NCBI GenBank assembly: GCA_003674045.1
Contig: PENC01000001.1
Coordinates: forward strand, 372,001 to 436,000
Length of the DNA: 64,000 bases
From: Streptomyces griseocarneus
GTDB taxonomy: Bacteria; Actinomycetota; Actinomycetes; Streptomycetales; Streptomycetaceae
Reading direction: 5' to 3'
Of this stretch, positions 8,059-15,699 are shown piece after piece; within the stretch, counting starts at the first letter, position 1; every line of letters starts with the position of its first letter. A program made the translations under genes and the position numbers. Under the pieces are notes generated by a model that saw only the letters and a list, made by a program, of their open reading frames with translations, made no database searches and had not been told where the DNA came from.

Positions 8059-9111
8059 TCAGCCGAACTGCCGCTCGATCTGAGCGAGCTTGGCCTCCAG
8101 GGAGTCGAGCCGCGGAATGGCCTGGGTGTCGTCCTCCGCGGTGAGATCGATCGAATGCTCAGAACCGCTCACCGCCTGGAGTGGACGGGCACGTACGGGA
8201 AGCTGCTCCTCGGTCCCTATGGAAGGTTCCGCGCCGAGCTGCGGCGGCTGCGCGGCGGCGGGGACGGCGTGTCCGGTGGTCACCTCCACCTGACGGGAGC
8301 CGCGGGCGCGGCCCCAGACGCGGTGCTGCCGGTTGTACGCCTTGAGCCGGGCCCGCTCCAGCTTGCCCGCCTCGCGGCGCCTGGCACGGTCCCGGTCCCG
8401 CTGCCGCCGGTCCTCGCGGACCTCCTCGACGGCCTCGTCCAGCGTCCGTACGCCCTCCAGGAGCATCAGCGACCAGGCGCCGAAGGTCTCGCGGGGGGCA
8501 CGCAGCCACCGGACTATGCGGATCTGGGGCAACGGGCGGGGTACGAGTCCCTGCTCGCGGAGTGCTGCCCTGCGGGTCTGCTTGAGCGCGCGGTCGAAGA
8601 GCACCGCGGCCGACAGGGACATCCCCGCGAAGAACTGCGGAGCGCCCGCGTGGTCCATCCCGCGCGGCGCGTGCACCCAGTTGAACCAGGCCGCCGCGCC
8701 CGCGAAGGTCCACACCAGCAGCCGGGAGCCGAGAGCCGCGTCACCGTGGCTCGCCTCGCGCACGGCGAGCACCGAGCAGAACATGGCGGCACCGTCGAGA
8801 CCGAAGGGCACCAGGTACTCCCAGCCGCCCGACAGGCCCAGGTTCTGCACGCCGAAGCCGACGAGTCCATGGAAGGACAGGGCGGCGGCCACGGCGGCGC
8901 AGCAGAAGAGGAGCACGTACGACGCGCTGCCGTAGATGGCTTCTTTGCGGCGTCTGCGTTCCTCGGAGCGCTCCCACGAGTCCGTGGGCGCCCCCGTGTC
9001 GTCCACACCCCCGTGCTTGCCACGAGCGAGCAACGTCACCGCCACCACGGCACCGGCGAGCGCCACGACACTGGGGACCATCCAATTCAGCGGTATGTCG
9101 GTCACTCTCAT
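8059..9111 (-). CDS. DUF2637 domain-containing membrane protein
   Basis: A 350-residue protein with an N-terminal membrane segment (WMVPSVVALAGAVVAVTLLA), a charged linker, then the DUF2637-like block of four more hydrophobic helices (about residues 60-185) with GVQNLGLSGGWEYLVPFGLD and WFNWVHAPR. The second half is cytoplasmic, strongly basic and probably helical (EDRRQRDRDRARRREAGK). DUF2637 proteins occur on actinomycete chromosomes and on conjugative plasmids near spread genes; none of the other transfer genes is present, so I treat this as a chromosomal member. Start at 9111 is chosen over longer readings because AAGGGA precedes it and the membrane helix follows at once. Function unknown. 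Confidence 0.82.
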   Translation of the reverse strand: MRVTDIPLNWMVPSVVALAGAVVAVTLLARGKHGGVDDTGAPTDSWERSEERRRRKEAIYGSASYVLLFCCAAVAAALSFHGLVGFGVQNLGLSGGWEYLVPFGLDGAAMFCSVLAVREASHGDAALGSRLLVWTFAGAAAWFNWVHAPRGMDHAGAPQFFAGMSLSAAVLFDRALKQTRRAALREQGLVPRPLPQIRIVRWLRAPRETFGAWSLMLLEGVRTLDEAVEEVREDRRQRDRDRARRREAGKLERARLKAYNRQHRVWGRARGSRQVEVTTGHAVPAAAQPPQLGAEPSIGTEEQLPVRARPLQAVSGSEHSIDLTAEDDTQAIPRLDSLEAKLAQIERQFG

Positions 9112-9195
9112 CCTGCGTCCCTTGCGTAGCTGTACAGCCTTTCGCGCGCCATCCTGACGGAACCGGGCCGTTCGCCAAAGGGTTTCCGGGTAACT

Positions 9196-9297
9196 GTCTG
9201 CGAACAGACCCCAAGGGCATACAGATAGGTGTGGGGAAATTCGAACCCGGGTCACTCGAAAGGGAATTGAGTTCGAATTACCTCACTCGATCGAGTG
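9196..9297. promoter_or_regulatory. Cluster of palindromes upstream of the DUF2637 gene
   Basis: Three inverted repeats lie in about 100 bp: GTCTG-CGAA-CAGAC (9196-9209), AATTCGAAC (9238-9246) with GTTCGAATT (9271-9279), and the perfect 14-bp palindrome CACTCGATCGAGTG (9284-9297). They lie 85-186 bp before the start codon in a comparatively AT-rich stretch. This looks like a promoter with operator sites; the regulator is unknown. Confidence 0.5.
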
Positions 9298-9309
9298 GTG
9301 TGATGTTCG

Positions 9310-9567
9310 TCAGCCTGTCATCATTCGTGCTACTCGTACGTCATCACCGGCCCGAGGTGCTCGGGCCGCCGCCTCGCGCGCGCGGCCTCGCGGCGCCTCC
9401 TCGTCCACGACGGTCACGGACAGCCGGGGGAAGACCTCGGTGAGCCTGGTGTACGCGACGCCGGCGGGACACTCTCCGGCGGCCGGGGGAGGGGGCACGT
9501 GCGAGAGCGGGGGCAGCCGAGGCGGAAGGCGTGCGCGGACCACCGCATGGCGATCGTTTACAGGCAA
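9310..9567 (-). CDS. Possible small hypothetical protein
   Basis: An 85-codon frame between the DUF2637 promoter and the GntR gene. The middle and C-terminal parts have strongly G/C third positions and a plausible beta-rich segment (GVAYTRLTEVFPRLSVTVVD). The first codons have weaker bias, and the real start may be a GTG near 9543. No family is recognised and the ribosome binding site is poor. It could be a genuine short gene or a GC-rich artefact. Confidence 0.35.
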   Translation of the reverse strand: MPVNDRHAVVRARLPPRLPPLSHVPPPPAAGECPAGVAYTRLTEVFPRLSVTVVDEEAPRGRAREAAARAPRAGDDVRVARMMTG

Positions 9568-9576
9568 GCCTTGCCT
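9562..9576. promoter_or_regulatory. 15-bp inverted repeat AGGCAAG-C-CTTGCCT
   Basis: A perfect 7-1-7 inverted repeat 72 bp before the GntR start. Placement suits an autoregulatory operator. It only loosely resembles the actinobacterial iron box. Confidence 0.5.
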
Positions 9577-9647
9577 TACCCGGATAGATCGGGGTTTGAA
9601 CTGAGGAAACGGCCGCCTATGGTTCGGGTGGACACAGGAGGACCCCC

Positions 9648-10514
9648 ATGGAGCAGGCCAGACCGCACGGCGCCGCAGCGCGGCCCGTCCCCGGCGTACC
9701 CGGACAGGCCGCCGCGTCCGCCGCGCACGGCACGCCGGACGCGGGCCACGTCCGCGGTGAACACGTCCACAGTCAGGAAATCTACGGCGAAGAGGCGTAC
9801 GGGATGCCGACGGGCCCGAGGCCCGCGACCGCCCCTGACGGCTCGGTCGGCCCGGTCGGCGCCCCCTCCGCGCCCCTCGCTCCCGCGCGCCGGATGCCGC
9901 AGCGCTACTCGGTGCGCGGCCAGATACTGGGCGCCCTGCGCACGGCGCTGCTGAGCGGCGAGCTGATACCCGGGGAGGTCTACTCCGGGCCCGGGCTCGG
10001 CGAGCGCTTCGGGGTCTCCGCGACCCCCGTGCGCGAGGCGATGCAGCAGCTCGCGCTGGAGGGGGCCGTCGAGGTTGTCCCGAACCGCGGCTTCCGCGTC
10101 ACCCGCCGTACCCCGCGCGACCTGGCCGAGCTCGCCGAGGTCCGCGCCCTCCTGGAGGTCCCGGCCGTGCTGCGGCTGGCCCGCACGGCACCGGCGGCGC
10201 GCTGGTGCGAGCTGCGGCCGCTCGCCGAGACGGCGACCGCCGTGGCCGCGACCGGCGACCGCGCCTGCTACGCCGAGGCCGACCGCGCCTTCCACCACGC
10301 GCTGCTCGGCCTCGCGGGCAACCGCCAGCTCGTCACGGTGGCGGACGAACTGCACCGCCGCGCGCAGTGGCCGGCGACCGAGGGCCCGGCGGCCCGGGCC
10401 GCCGACCTCATGGCCGACGCGGCCGAACATCTGACGCTGCTCGACGCGTTGGCGTCGGGCGATCTCGAACGGGCCGAACGCGTGGTGCGGGGGCACTTCA
10501 CGGGCGCGCGCTGA
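9648..10514 (+). CDS. GntR family regulator (FadR subfamily, FCD domain)
   Basis: A 288-residue repressor-type protein. After an unusual ~85-residue Pro/Ala/Gly-rich N-terminal extension comes the winged helix: RYSVRGQILGALRTALLSGE, then GLGERFGVSATPVREAMQQL with the classic GntR recognition helix, then VEVVPNRGFRV. The all-helical FCD effector domain follows (about 150-285) with conserved acidic and histidine positions in ADRAFHHALLGLAGN and HLTLLDALASGDLERAE. A strong AGGAGG precedes the ATG. FCD regulators bind small carboxylates, but the ligand here is unknown. The adjacent inverted repeat at 9562-9576 is a candidate binding site. The extension could instead be leader if the true start lies near MPQRYSVRG. 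Confidence 0.92.
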   Translation: MEQARPHGAAARPVPGVPGQAAASAAHGTPDAGHVRGEHVHSQEIYGEEAYGMPTGPRPATAPDGSVGPVGAPSAPLAPARRMPQRYSVRGQILGALRTALLSGELIPGEVYSGPGLGERFGVSATPVREAMQQLALEGAVEVVPNRGFRVTRRTPRDLAELAEVRALLEVPAVLRLARTAPAARWCELRPLAETATAVAATGDRACYAEADRAFHHALLGLAGNRQLVTVADELHRRAQWPATEGPAARAADLMADAAEHLTLLDALASGDLERAERVVRGHFTGAR

Positions 10515-10549
10515 GGGCATACGCCCCGGGGCTCATTCGGTGTCTTCCG

Positions 10550-11380
10550 TCAGTCCGGTGCCTTCCGTGACGACAACCGGTCGGCCAGCCAGGCGGGGAC
10601 GCCGCCCAGGAGCCGTACCAGCCGGTGGGCCTCCGCCCGCATCCGGGCGGCCTCGTCCGCGTCGGGGAGGACCGCGGCCAGGGAGGCGAGCGCCGGGGCG
10701 ATGCCGACGAGGTAGCCCAGCTCTTCCCGTATGCGAAGCGACTCGGTGAACCCGTAGCGGGCCTCGGTGAGTTTGCCCTCGTGCTCCGCCATGGCCGCGA
10801 CGTGCCGCCAGGTGAAGGAGAGCAGCAGCCGCTGCCCGTGCGCGGTCGCCCCGGCATGGGCGCGCTGGAAGGCGGCGGTGGCGTCGGACGGGTTGTCGGA
10901 GAGGTGCTGGGCGATCAGCCCGCGCCGGAAGTGCAGCAGCGGCCGGGTCGGTGAGCCGGGGGCGAGCAGCGCGGCCGCCCGCCCGAGCGCCGACCGCGCC
11001 TCGTCCGCCCGGTCCCGTACGCCCAAAAGGGTGGCCGCGTAGGCGAGATGACCGCGCTCGCAGGCGGCCGCCCCGCGCTCCTCGTCGTCCGCGGCCAGGG
11101 CCTCCGCGGCGCGCAGCGCGTCCTCCGCCGGGCCCCAGCCCTGACCCGTGAACACGCACTGCTCGACGAGGACGGCCGTCCGCCGCAGCGCGGCCTCCGG
11201 TTCGCGGGCGGCCCGTGGTGCGAGCAGCGCCGCCGCGTCGTCCCAGCAGGCGCGCGACCGCAGGCGCCATACGGCTCGTTCGAGGGGATCGTCCCCCGGT
11301 GGATCCTGGGGATCCGCCGCCCCCTGCGGCCCCCGTGGCTCCTCCGACATCCCAGAATCCCGCATGGCGGTATCCGCCAC
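10550..11380 (-). CDS. Helical-repeat (TPR-like) hypothetical protein
   Basis: A 276-residue, almost wholly alpha-helical protein. Residues 30-270 show alternating alanine/leucine-rich helix pairs with TPR-like spacing, e.g. RGHLAYAATLLGVRDRADEA, HFRRGLIAQHLSDNPSDATA and AMAEHEGKLTEARYGFTESL. No signal peptide or membrane segment. The GTG at 11380 is preferred because GGGGAGGG stands just upstream; ATGs at 11365 and 11350 are alternatives. It is convergent with the GntR gene. TPR folds usually bind protein partners; nothing more specific can be said. Confidence 0.75.
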   Translation of the reverse strand: MADTAMRDSGMSEEPRGPQGAADPQDPPGDDPLERAVWRLRSRACWDDAAALLAPRAAREPEAALRRTAVLVEQCVFTGQGWGPAEDALRAAEALAADDEERGAAACERGHLAYAATLLGVRDRADEARSALGRAAALLAPGSPTRPLLHFRRGLIAQHLSDNPSDATAAFQRAHAGATAHGQRLLLSFTWRHVAAMAEHEGKLTEARYGFTESLRIREELGYLVGIAPALASLAAVLPDADEAARMRAEAHRLVRLLGGVPAWLADRLSSRKAPD

Positions 11381-11463
11381 AGTGCCCTCCCCAAGCGCGC
11401 CGTCGAGCTGGAAGCCGTGTTCCGAATCTCAGCACGAAGACCCGGACGCGGCCAAGGGTCAGG

Positions 11464-11479
11464 TGTGAAGCAATTCACA
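11464..11479. promoter_or_regulatory. CRP-type palindrome TGTGA-N6-TCACA
   Basis: TGTGAAGCAATTCACA is an exact match to the enterobacterial CRP consensus and compatible with the GTG-N8-CAC core reported for Streptomyces Crp. It lies 84 bp before the TPR-like gene and about 240 bp before the ribosomal-protection leader ORF. Binding is an inference. Confidence 0.45.
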
Positions 11480-11533
11480 AAGGCGCGCCGACTCCCCGTG
11501 GTAGCGGCACATTACCGAAGAGTGAGTGGCCCT

Positions 11534-11553
11534 ATGAGCACGAGGATGCTCAT
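11534..11553. promoter_or_regulatory. Inverted repeat ATGAGCA-N6-TGCTCAT
   Basis: A 7-bp perfect stem with a 6-nt loop in the leader region before the ribosomal-protection gene. It could be an operator or an RNA hairpin. Confidence 0.35.
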
Positions 11554-11670
11554 GTGGTGTACGTCAGGGGCGCGTTGCGGACATGGAGCGCCCCGGAAAA
11601 TGCCTCGATCCGGTGGCGCGCGCCTGGCAGGATGTGCGCGCCGCATCGTGTGCCGTGCCGCGCGGCGGAG

Positions 11671-11708
11671 CGGAAGTCCACGGAGAACGCGGAAGTCCAC
11701 GGAGAACG
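11671..11708. repeat. Exact 19-bp tandem duplication in the leader
   Basis: CGGAAGTCCACGGAGAACG occurs twice with no gap (11671-11689, 11690-11708). Each copy carries a GGAGA ribosome-binding-like core, and the second copy lies just before the short leader ORF. Confidence 0.85.
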
Positions 11709-11722
11709 GAGAGACGACAGAC

Positions 11723-11836
11723 ATGCGCCGAAGCCTCGGAAACCCCCAGCGACCCGACCGGATCATCGTTCCCGAGGACTTCTTCGCGTATGCACACCTC
11801 TCGTACTCAGCAGCCCGCCCGGAGCTCCGCGAGTGA
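11723..11836 (+). CDS. Candidate 37-residue leader peptide overlapping the ribosomal-protection gene
   Basis: The ATG at 11723 follows ACGGAGAGACG and runs 37 codons (MRRSLGNPQRPDRIIVPEDF and on) to a stop at 11836, 47 nt inside the following gene in another frame. Tet(M) is known to be controlled by a short leader peptide with transcriptional attenuation, so a ribosome-sensing role is plausible by analogy. The peptide itself has no match I know. The overlap geometry and ribosome binding site are seen directly; the function is inferred. Confidence 0.45.
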   Translation: MRRSLGNPQRPDRIIVPEDFFAYAHLSYSAARPELRE

Positions 11837-13850
11837 CGCCACCTCTGACGTCACCTCGCGCGCAGGCGCCCGCCGCACGCTGAACATCGGCATCCTGGCG
11901 CACGTCGACGCGGGCAAGACCAGCCTGACCGAGCGCCTCCTCTTCGACGCCGGGGCCATCGACCGGCTCGGCAGCGTCGACGACGGCAGCACCCTGACCG
12001 ACAGCGGTGAGCTGGAGCGCCGCCGCGGTATCACCATCCGCACCGCCGTCGCGCCCTTCCGCGTCGGCGACCGGAAGGTCAACCTCATCGACACGCCCGG
12101 CCACAGCGATTTCATCGCCGAGGTCGAGCGGGCTCTCGGCGTGCTCGACGGTGCCGTGCTCGTCCTGTCCGCCGTCGAGGGTGTGCAGGCCCAGACGCGC
12201 GTCCTGATGAAGACCCTGCGGCGGCTGCGGCTGCCCACGCTCCTCTTCGTCAACAAGACCGACCGCGCCGGGGCCCGCGAGGCCGGGATGCTCGCCGACA
12301 TCCGCCGCAGGCTCACCCCCGGCATCGTCCCGATGGCCACGGTCCACGGCATCGGCACGCCCGGGGCCCGTACCGTCCCGTACGCGTTCGCCGACCCGGA
12401 GTTCCGGGGCGCCGCCTGCGAGGGACTCGCCGAGGCGGACGACGAACTGCTCGCCCGGTTCGTCGACGGGGACGCCCCCGGTGAGCGGGAGTTGCGGGCC
12501 CTGATCGCCGGCCGCACCGCGCGCGGCCTCCTGCACCCCGTCTACTTCGGCTCGGCGCTCTCCGGCGACGGCGTCGCGGCCCTCGTCGACGGCATCGTGA
12601 CGTACCTGCCCGAACGGCCTGTGGCGGCCGGTGGCGCGGCGGGCATGGTCTTCGCGGTGGAACGGGGAGCGTCGGGTGAGAAGGCCGCGTATGTGCGCCT
12701 CTTCTCCGGGGAGTTGACGGAGCGCCAGCAAGTGGTGTTCCGCCGCCGTACGGCGGACGGCGCGCCGGACGAGCACGGCGGCCGGATCACCTCCCTCGAC
12801 ACGATCGGCGGTACGTCCGCCCCGGTGGCGGGCGACATCGCCAGGATCCGCGGTCTGCCGCGGGTGCGGGTGGGCGACCGGCTGGGCGCCGGGGCCGACG
12901 GTACGGACCGGGGCCGGGTGCCGCACTTCGCGCCGCCGACGCTGGAGACGGTCGTACGGCCCGTACACCCCGGCGACGCGGCCCGGCTGCACGCGGCGCT
13001 CGCCGCCCTCGCCGACCAGGACCCGCTCATCGGCACCCGCGCGCTGCCGGACGGCGGCGGCACGTCCGTCCTCCTCTACGGTGAGGTGCAGAAGGAGATC
13101 ATCGCGGCGACGCTCGCCGAGGAGTTCGGCGTCGAGGCGCTCTTCGAACCGAGCAGCACGGTTCTGCGGGAGCGTCCGGTCGGTACGGGCGAGGCGGGCG
13201 AGGCCATCGAGCGTCATGGCGGCCACGTCTTCTGGGCGACGGTCGGCCTGCGCGTCGAGCCGGGCGAGCCCGGCTCGGGCGTCCTCTTCCGCCGCGACAC
13301 CGAACTGGGCGCCCTCCCGCACGCTTTCGACCGTGCCATCGAGGAAACCGTCCACCGCGCTCTTGGGCAGGGCTTGTACGGCTGGCCGGTGACTGATTGC
13401 GTCGTCTCTTTGACCCGCTCCGGTTACGCGAGTCCGGTGACCACGGCGGCGGACTTCCGTAACCTGACGCCGCTCGTGCTGATGGCCGCGCTGGCGGGGG
13501 CGGGTACGCGCGTGTACGAACCGTGCCATGAGTACGAGCTGGAGGTGCCGGCTGATGTTCTGGGCGCGGTGACGGGTGCTCTGGTGACGGCGGGAGCGCA
13601 GCTCCTCGATACGAGGGTGACGCCGACGACGGGCGTTGTGCAGGGCACGATTCCGGCACGTAACGTCTCTGCGCTGGAGCGACGCCTGCCGGGGCTGGCC
13701 CGGGGTGAATCCGTCTGGTGGTCATCGCCTGCGGGTGACCGCCTGTATGCGGGCCCGCCGCCGCTGCGCGAACGCACGGACGGGAACCCGCTGAACCGGG
13801 CGGAGTACCTGCGCTACGTGGCGGGGGCCTGCGGGCCGGTTCGTGGCTGA
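11790..13850 (+). CDS. Ribosomal protection protein of the Tet(M)/OtrA type (EF-G paralogue)
   Basis: A 686-residue translational GTPase close to the length of OtrA of Streptomyces rimosus. G1 is AHVDAGKTS (about 37-45), the switch region is RRRGITIRTAV, G3 is DTPGHSDF, G4 is NKTD. EF-G-like domains II to V follow, ending with the TetM-like GLYGWPVTDCVVSLTRSGY and FRNLTPLVLMAAL. Such proteins remove tetracycline from the ribosome; many Streptomyces carry chromosomal homologues whose drug range is untested. ATG at 11790 is chosen because the mitochondrial/EF-G-like core begins about 30 residues later; its ribosome binding site (GAGGA, 13 nt away) is distant, which suggests coupling to the overlapping leader ORF. 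Family firm, resistance inferred. Confidence 0.9.
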   Translation: MHTSRTQQPARSSASDATSDVTSRAGARRTLNIGILAHVDAGKTSLTERLLFDAGAIDRLGSVDDGSTLTDSGELERRRGITIRTAVAPFRVGDRKVNLIDTPGHSDFIAEVERALGVLDGAVLVLSAVEGVQAQTRVLMKTLRRLRLPTLLFVNKTDRAGAREAGMLADIRRRLTPGIVPMATVHGIGTPGARTVPYAFADPEFRGAACEGLAEADDELLARFVDGDAPGERELRALIAGRTARGLLHPVYFGSALSGDGVAALVDGIVTYLPERPVAAGGAAGMVFAVERGASGEKAAYVRLFSGELTERQQVVFRRRTADGAPDEHGGRITSLDTIGGTSAPVAGDIARIRGLPRVRVGDRLGAGADGTDRGRVPHFAPPTLETVVRPVHPGDAARLHAALAALADQDPLIGTRALPDGGGTSVLLYGEVQKEIIAATLAEEFGVEALFEPSSTVLRERPVGTGEAGEAIERHGGHVFWATVGLRVEPGEPGSGVLFRRDTELGALPHAFDRAIEETVHRALGQGLYGWPVTDCVVSLTRSGYASPVTTAADFRNLTPLVLMAALAGAGTRVYEPCHEYELEVPADVLGAVTGALVTAGAQLLDTRVTPTTGVVQGTIPARNVSALERRLPGLARGESVWWSSPAGDRLYAGPPPLRERTDGNPLNRAEYLRYVAGACGPVRG

Positions 13851-13983
13851 TCGCGCTCGCGCGGCGGAGCCGCACAATGTCACAGCCCCGCGCCCCTAGG
13901 TGGTTGGTGGGCCGGGGGCGTTGCCTCCGGGCGGGAACCTGGAACGCGGTGCGTTCACCGTGATTCGTACGGGGAGCCGTGCC

Positions 13984-14055
13984 TCATGCACCGTCGTTCC
14001 AGAACCCCACCCTCCGGCCCCGCCCCCTCCACCGGATGTCGGCTGTCCGTAGGGG
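13984..14055 (-). repeat. ~70-bp dispersed repeat, inverted copy of 40069-40140
   Basis: The reverse complement (ending GGTTCTGGAACGACGGTGCA) matches 40069-40140 almost base for base, with a few substitutions and one shifted C. Both copies lie beside members of the other intergenic repeat family. The 13851-14378 gap holds only these repeats. Confidence 0.85.
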
Positions 14056-14073
14056 GTGTGGGGTGCATCGCGC

Positions 14074-14126
14074 CCCGCCAGGGGCGCGGGGAACTGCGCG
14101 ACCAGCCGTATACGGCCCGCAGTCGC
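14074..14126 (+). repeat. Dispersed intergenic repeat copy
   Basis: Contains AGGGGCGCGGGGAACTGCGC and GACCAGCC, followed by CGGCCCGCAGTCGC. Plus orientation. Confidence 0.75.
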
Positions 14127-14231
14127 AAACGGAGCTCACGGGGCAACCCGGTAGGCGCCGCGCAGTGCCCCGCACCTGCGTGCGTAGCGCGAGTCGCAAC
14201 CGACTACGGGGTCCGGGGGCGAAGCCTCCAT

Positions 14232-14322
14232 CAGGGGCGCGGGGAACTGCGCGACCAGCCCCCACCGGGGCCGCAGACGCGCGCGCAGCGCAAGCCGCAC
14301 CCCCGTAGGCGCCCCCAAACCC
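14232..14322 (+). repeat. Dispersed intergenic repeat copy (well preserved)
   Basis: Contains AGGGGCGCGGGGAACTGCGC, GACCAGCCCCCACCGGGGCC and GCAGACGCGCGC, then CCCCCGTAGGCGC. About 160 bp downstream of the previous copy in the same orientation. Confidence 0.8.
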
Positions 14323-14378
14323 CAAGCCAAGCGGAGCGCCTACGCTCAAGAGGCGAACCGAACGACAGGAGCCACCCC

Positions 14379-15569
14379 GTGCTGATCACCGCCGCGCGCC
14401 TACTCACAGACCCGACCGCCGACTACGTCACAAACGCAGCCGTCCTGGTAAAAAACGGCGAAATCGTCGCCGCAGGCCCCCGGTCCGAAATCGAGGCACT
14501 GGCGGGGCCCGATGAGGACCGCGCCGAGTTCCCCGAAGGGACACTGGTCCCCGGCCTGATGGACGCCCACGTACACCTCTGCTTCGACGCCTCGCCCGAC
14601 CCCGTGACCGCCCTCCAGGAACGGGACGACGAGGGGCTGCTGGCGGACATGCGGGCCAGGGCTGCGCAGCTGCTGGGCAGCGGCGTCACCACCATCCGCG
14701 ACCTCGGAGACCGGAACGGACTCGCACTGCGGCTCGCCCGGGAGATCGCGGACGGCAGCACCACAGGCCCGCACATCATCGCCGCCGGTACCCCCGCCAC
14801 ACCCCCCGGCGGCCATTGCCACTTCCTCGGCGGTGAGGTGTCCGACGCCAAGGAAATACGCGCTCTCGTCGCCCGCAACGCGGCCGCTGGGGCCAAGGTC
14901 GTCAAGGTCATGGAGACGGGCGGCGGCCTCACCAAGGGCAGTGTGCCCATCTGGGAGAACCAGTTCACGGCCGACGAGCTCGCGGAGCTCGTCGCGGCGG
15001 CACGTGAGGTGGGGCTCCCGGTGGCGGCGCATGCGCATGGGACGGAGGGGATCGCCGCGGCCGTCGTCGCAGGGGTCGACACCCTGGAGCACTGCACCTG
15101 GATGGCGCCGGGCAACCGTGTGGACGTCCGGGAGGACGTGCTGCGGCGGATCGTCGAGGACGGCATCCACGTCTGTGTCACGGTCAGTCCCAACTGGCGC
15201 ATGCTGCCGCAGGTTTTCGGCGCGGAGCGTATCGAGCCGATGTTCGCCGCGATCCGGCGGATGGCGGAGGCGGGGGTGCGGCTGATCGCGGGTACGGACG
15301 CCGGTGTGCAGCGCACCGGCTTTGCGGGGTCGCTGGCGGGCAGCCTGACGTTCTACGAGCACCTGGGTGTGCCCACGCGCCGCGTCCTCGCCATGGCCAC
15401 CACGGAGGCCGCCAAGGCCCTGGGCGTCGCCGACCGGGCGGGCCGGATCGCCCCTGGCTACCGGGCGGATCTCCTGGTCGTGGACGGCGACCCGGTGGAG
15501 GACATCGGCGCACTGGCTTCCGTCCGGGCGGTCTTCGCGTCCGGCGAGCGGTACGCCGCGAGTGTCTGA
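14379..15569 (+). CDS. Amidohydrolase-superfamily metal-dependent hydrolase
   Basis: A 396-residue TIM-barrel hydrolase of the imidazolonepropionase/Xaa-Pro dipeptidase-like group. Metal-site motifs appear in order: GLMDAHVHL (HxH near residue 64), a central KVMETGG lysine region, AAHAHG, LEHCTW, and a catalytic aspartate in LIAGTDAG. The small beta-sandwich domain is split between the N-terminus (AARLLTDP, GEIVAAGP) and C-terminus (GRIAPGYRADLLVVDGDP). GTG at 14379 is preceded by AGGAG at ideal spacing. No signal peptide. The substrate cannot be named; relatives hydrolyse cyclic amides, prolyl dipeptides or organophosphates. It stands alone between a repeat-rich gap and a lipoprotein gene. 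Confidence 0.9.
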   Translation: MLITAARLLTDPTADYVTNAAVLVKNGEIVAAGPRSEIEALAGPDEDRAEFPEGTLVPGLMDAHVHLCFDASPDPVTALQERDDEGLLADMRARAAQLLGSGVTTIRDLGDRNGLALRLAREIADGSTTGPHIIAAGTPATPPGGHCHFLGGEVSDAKEIRALVARNAAAGAKVVKVMETGGGLTKGSVPIWENQFTADELAELVAAAREVGLPVAAHAHGTEGIAAAVVAGVDTLEHCTWMAPGNRVDVREDVLRRIVEDGIHVCVTVSPNWRMLPQVFGAERIEPMFAAIRRMAEAGVRLIAGTDAGVQRTGFAGSLAGSLTFYEHLGVPTRRVLAMATTEAAKALGVADRAGRIAPGYRADLLVVDGDPVEDIGALASVRAVFASGERYAASV

Positions 15570-15580
15570 GCAACGCGGCA

Positions 15581-15599
15581 CGGAGCGGTCGCCGCTCCG
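15581..15599 (+). terminator. Short GC hairpin after the amidohydrolase gene
   Basis: CGGAGCGG (15581-15588) pairs with CCGCTCCG (15592-15599) around a 3-nt loop, 12 nt after the stop codon. There is no U-tract, as is common in Streptomyces. Confidence 0.5.
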
Positions 15600-15699
15600 G
15601 ACGATCCGCTTCCGCCGCGGGGAGGTGCCCCCGGTGGGAGCGGGCCCGTGACGGTGTGCATACTTGCGGTCGATATTTCGCGCTTGCAAAGGAACTCGG

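Noticed and set aside
8059..9111. Integrative plasmid remnant suggested by the DUF2637 protein
   Set aside because: No integrase, rep, tra or att-like duplication lies nearby.
9562..9576. DmdR/IdeR iron box
   Set aside because: Only the palindromic form is shared; the TTAGG-type half-sites are absent and the neighbours are not iron genes.
11583..11789. Extended N-terminus of the ribosomal protection protein
   Set aside because: The extra 69 codons include the 19-bp duplication and lack coding bias; OtrA-type proteins start near the later ATG.
13851..14378. Coding frames in the repeat-filled gap
   Set aside because: All frames read through dispersed repeats and recur with the same peptides at other repeat sites.
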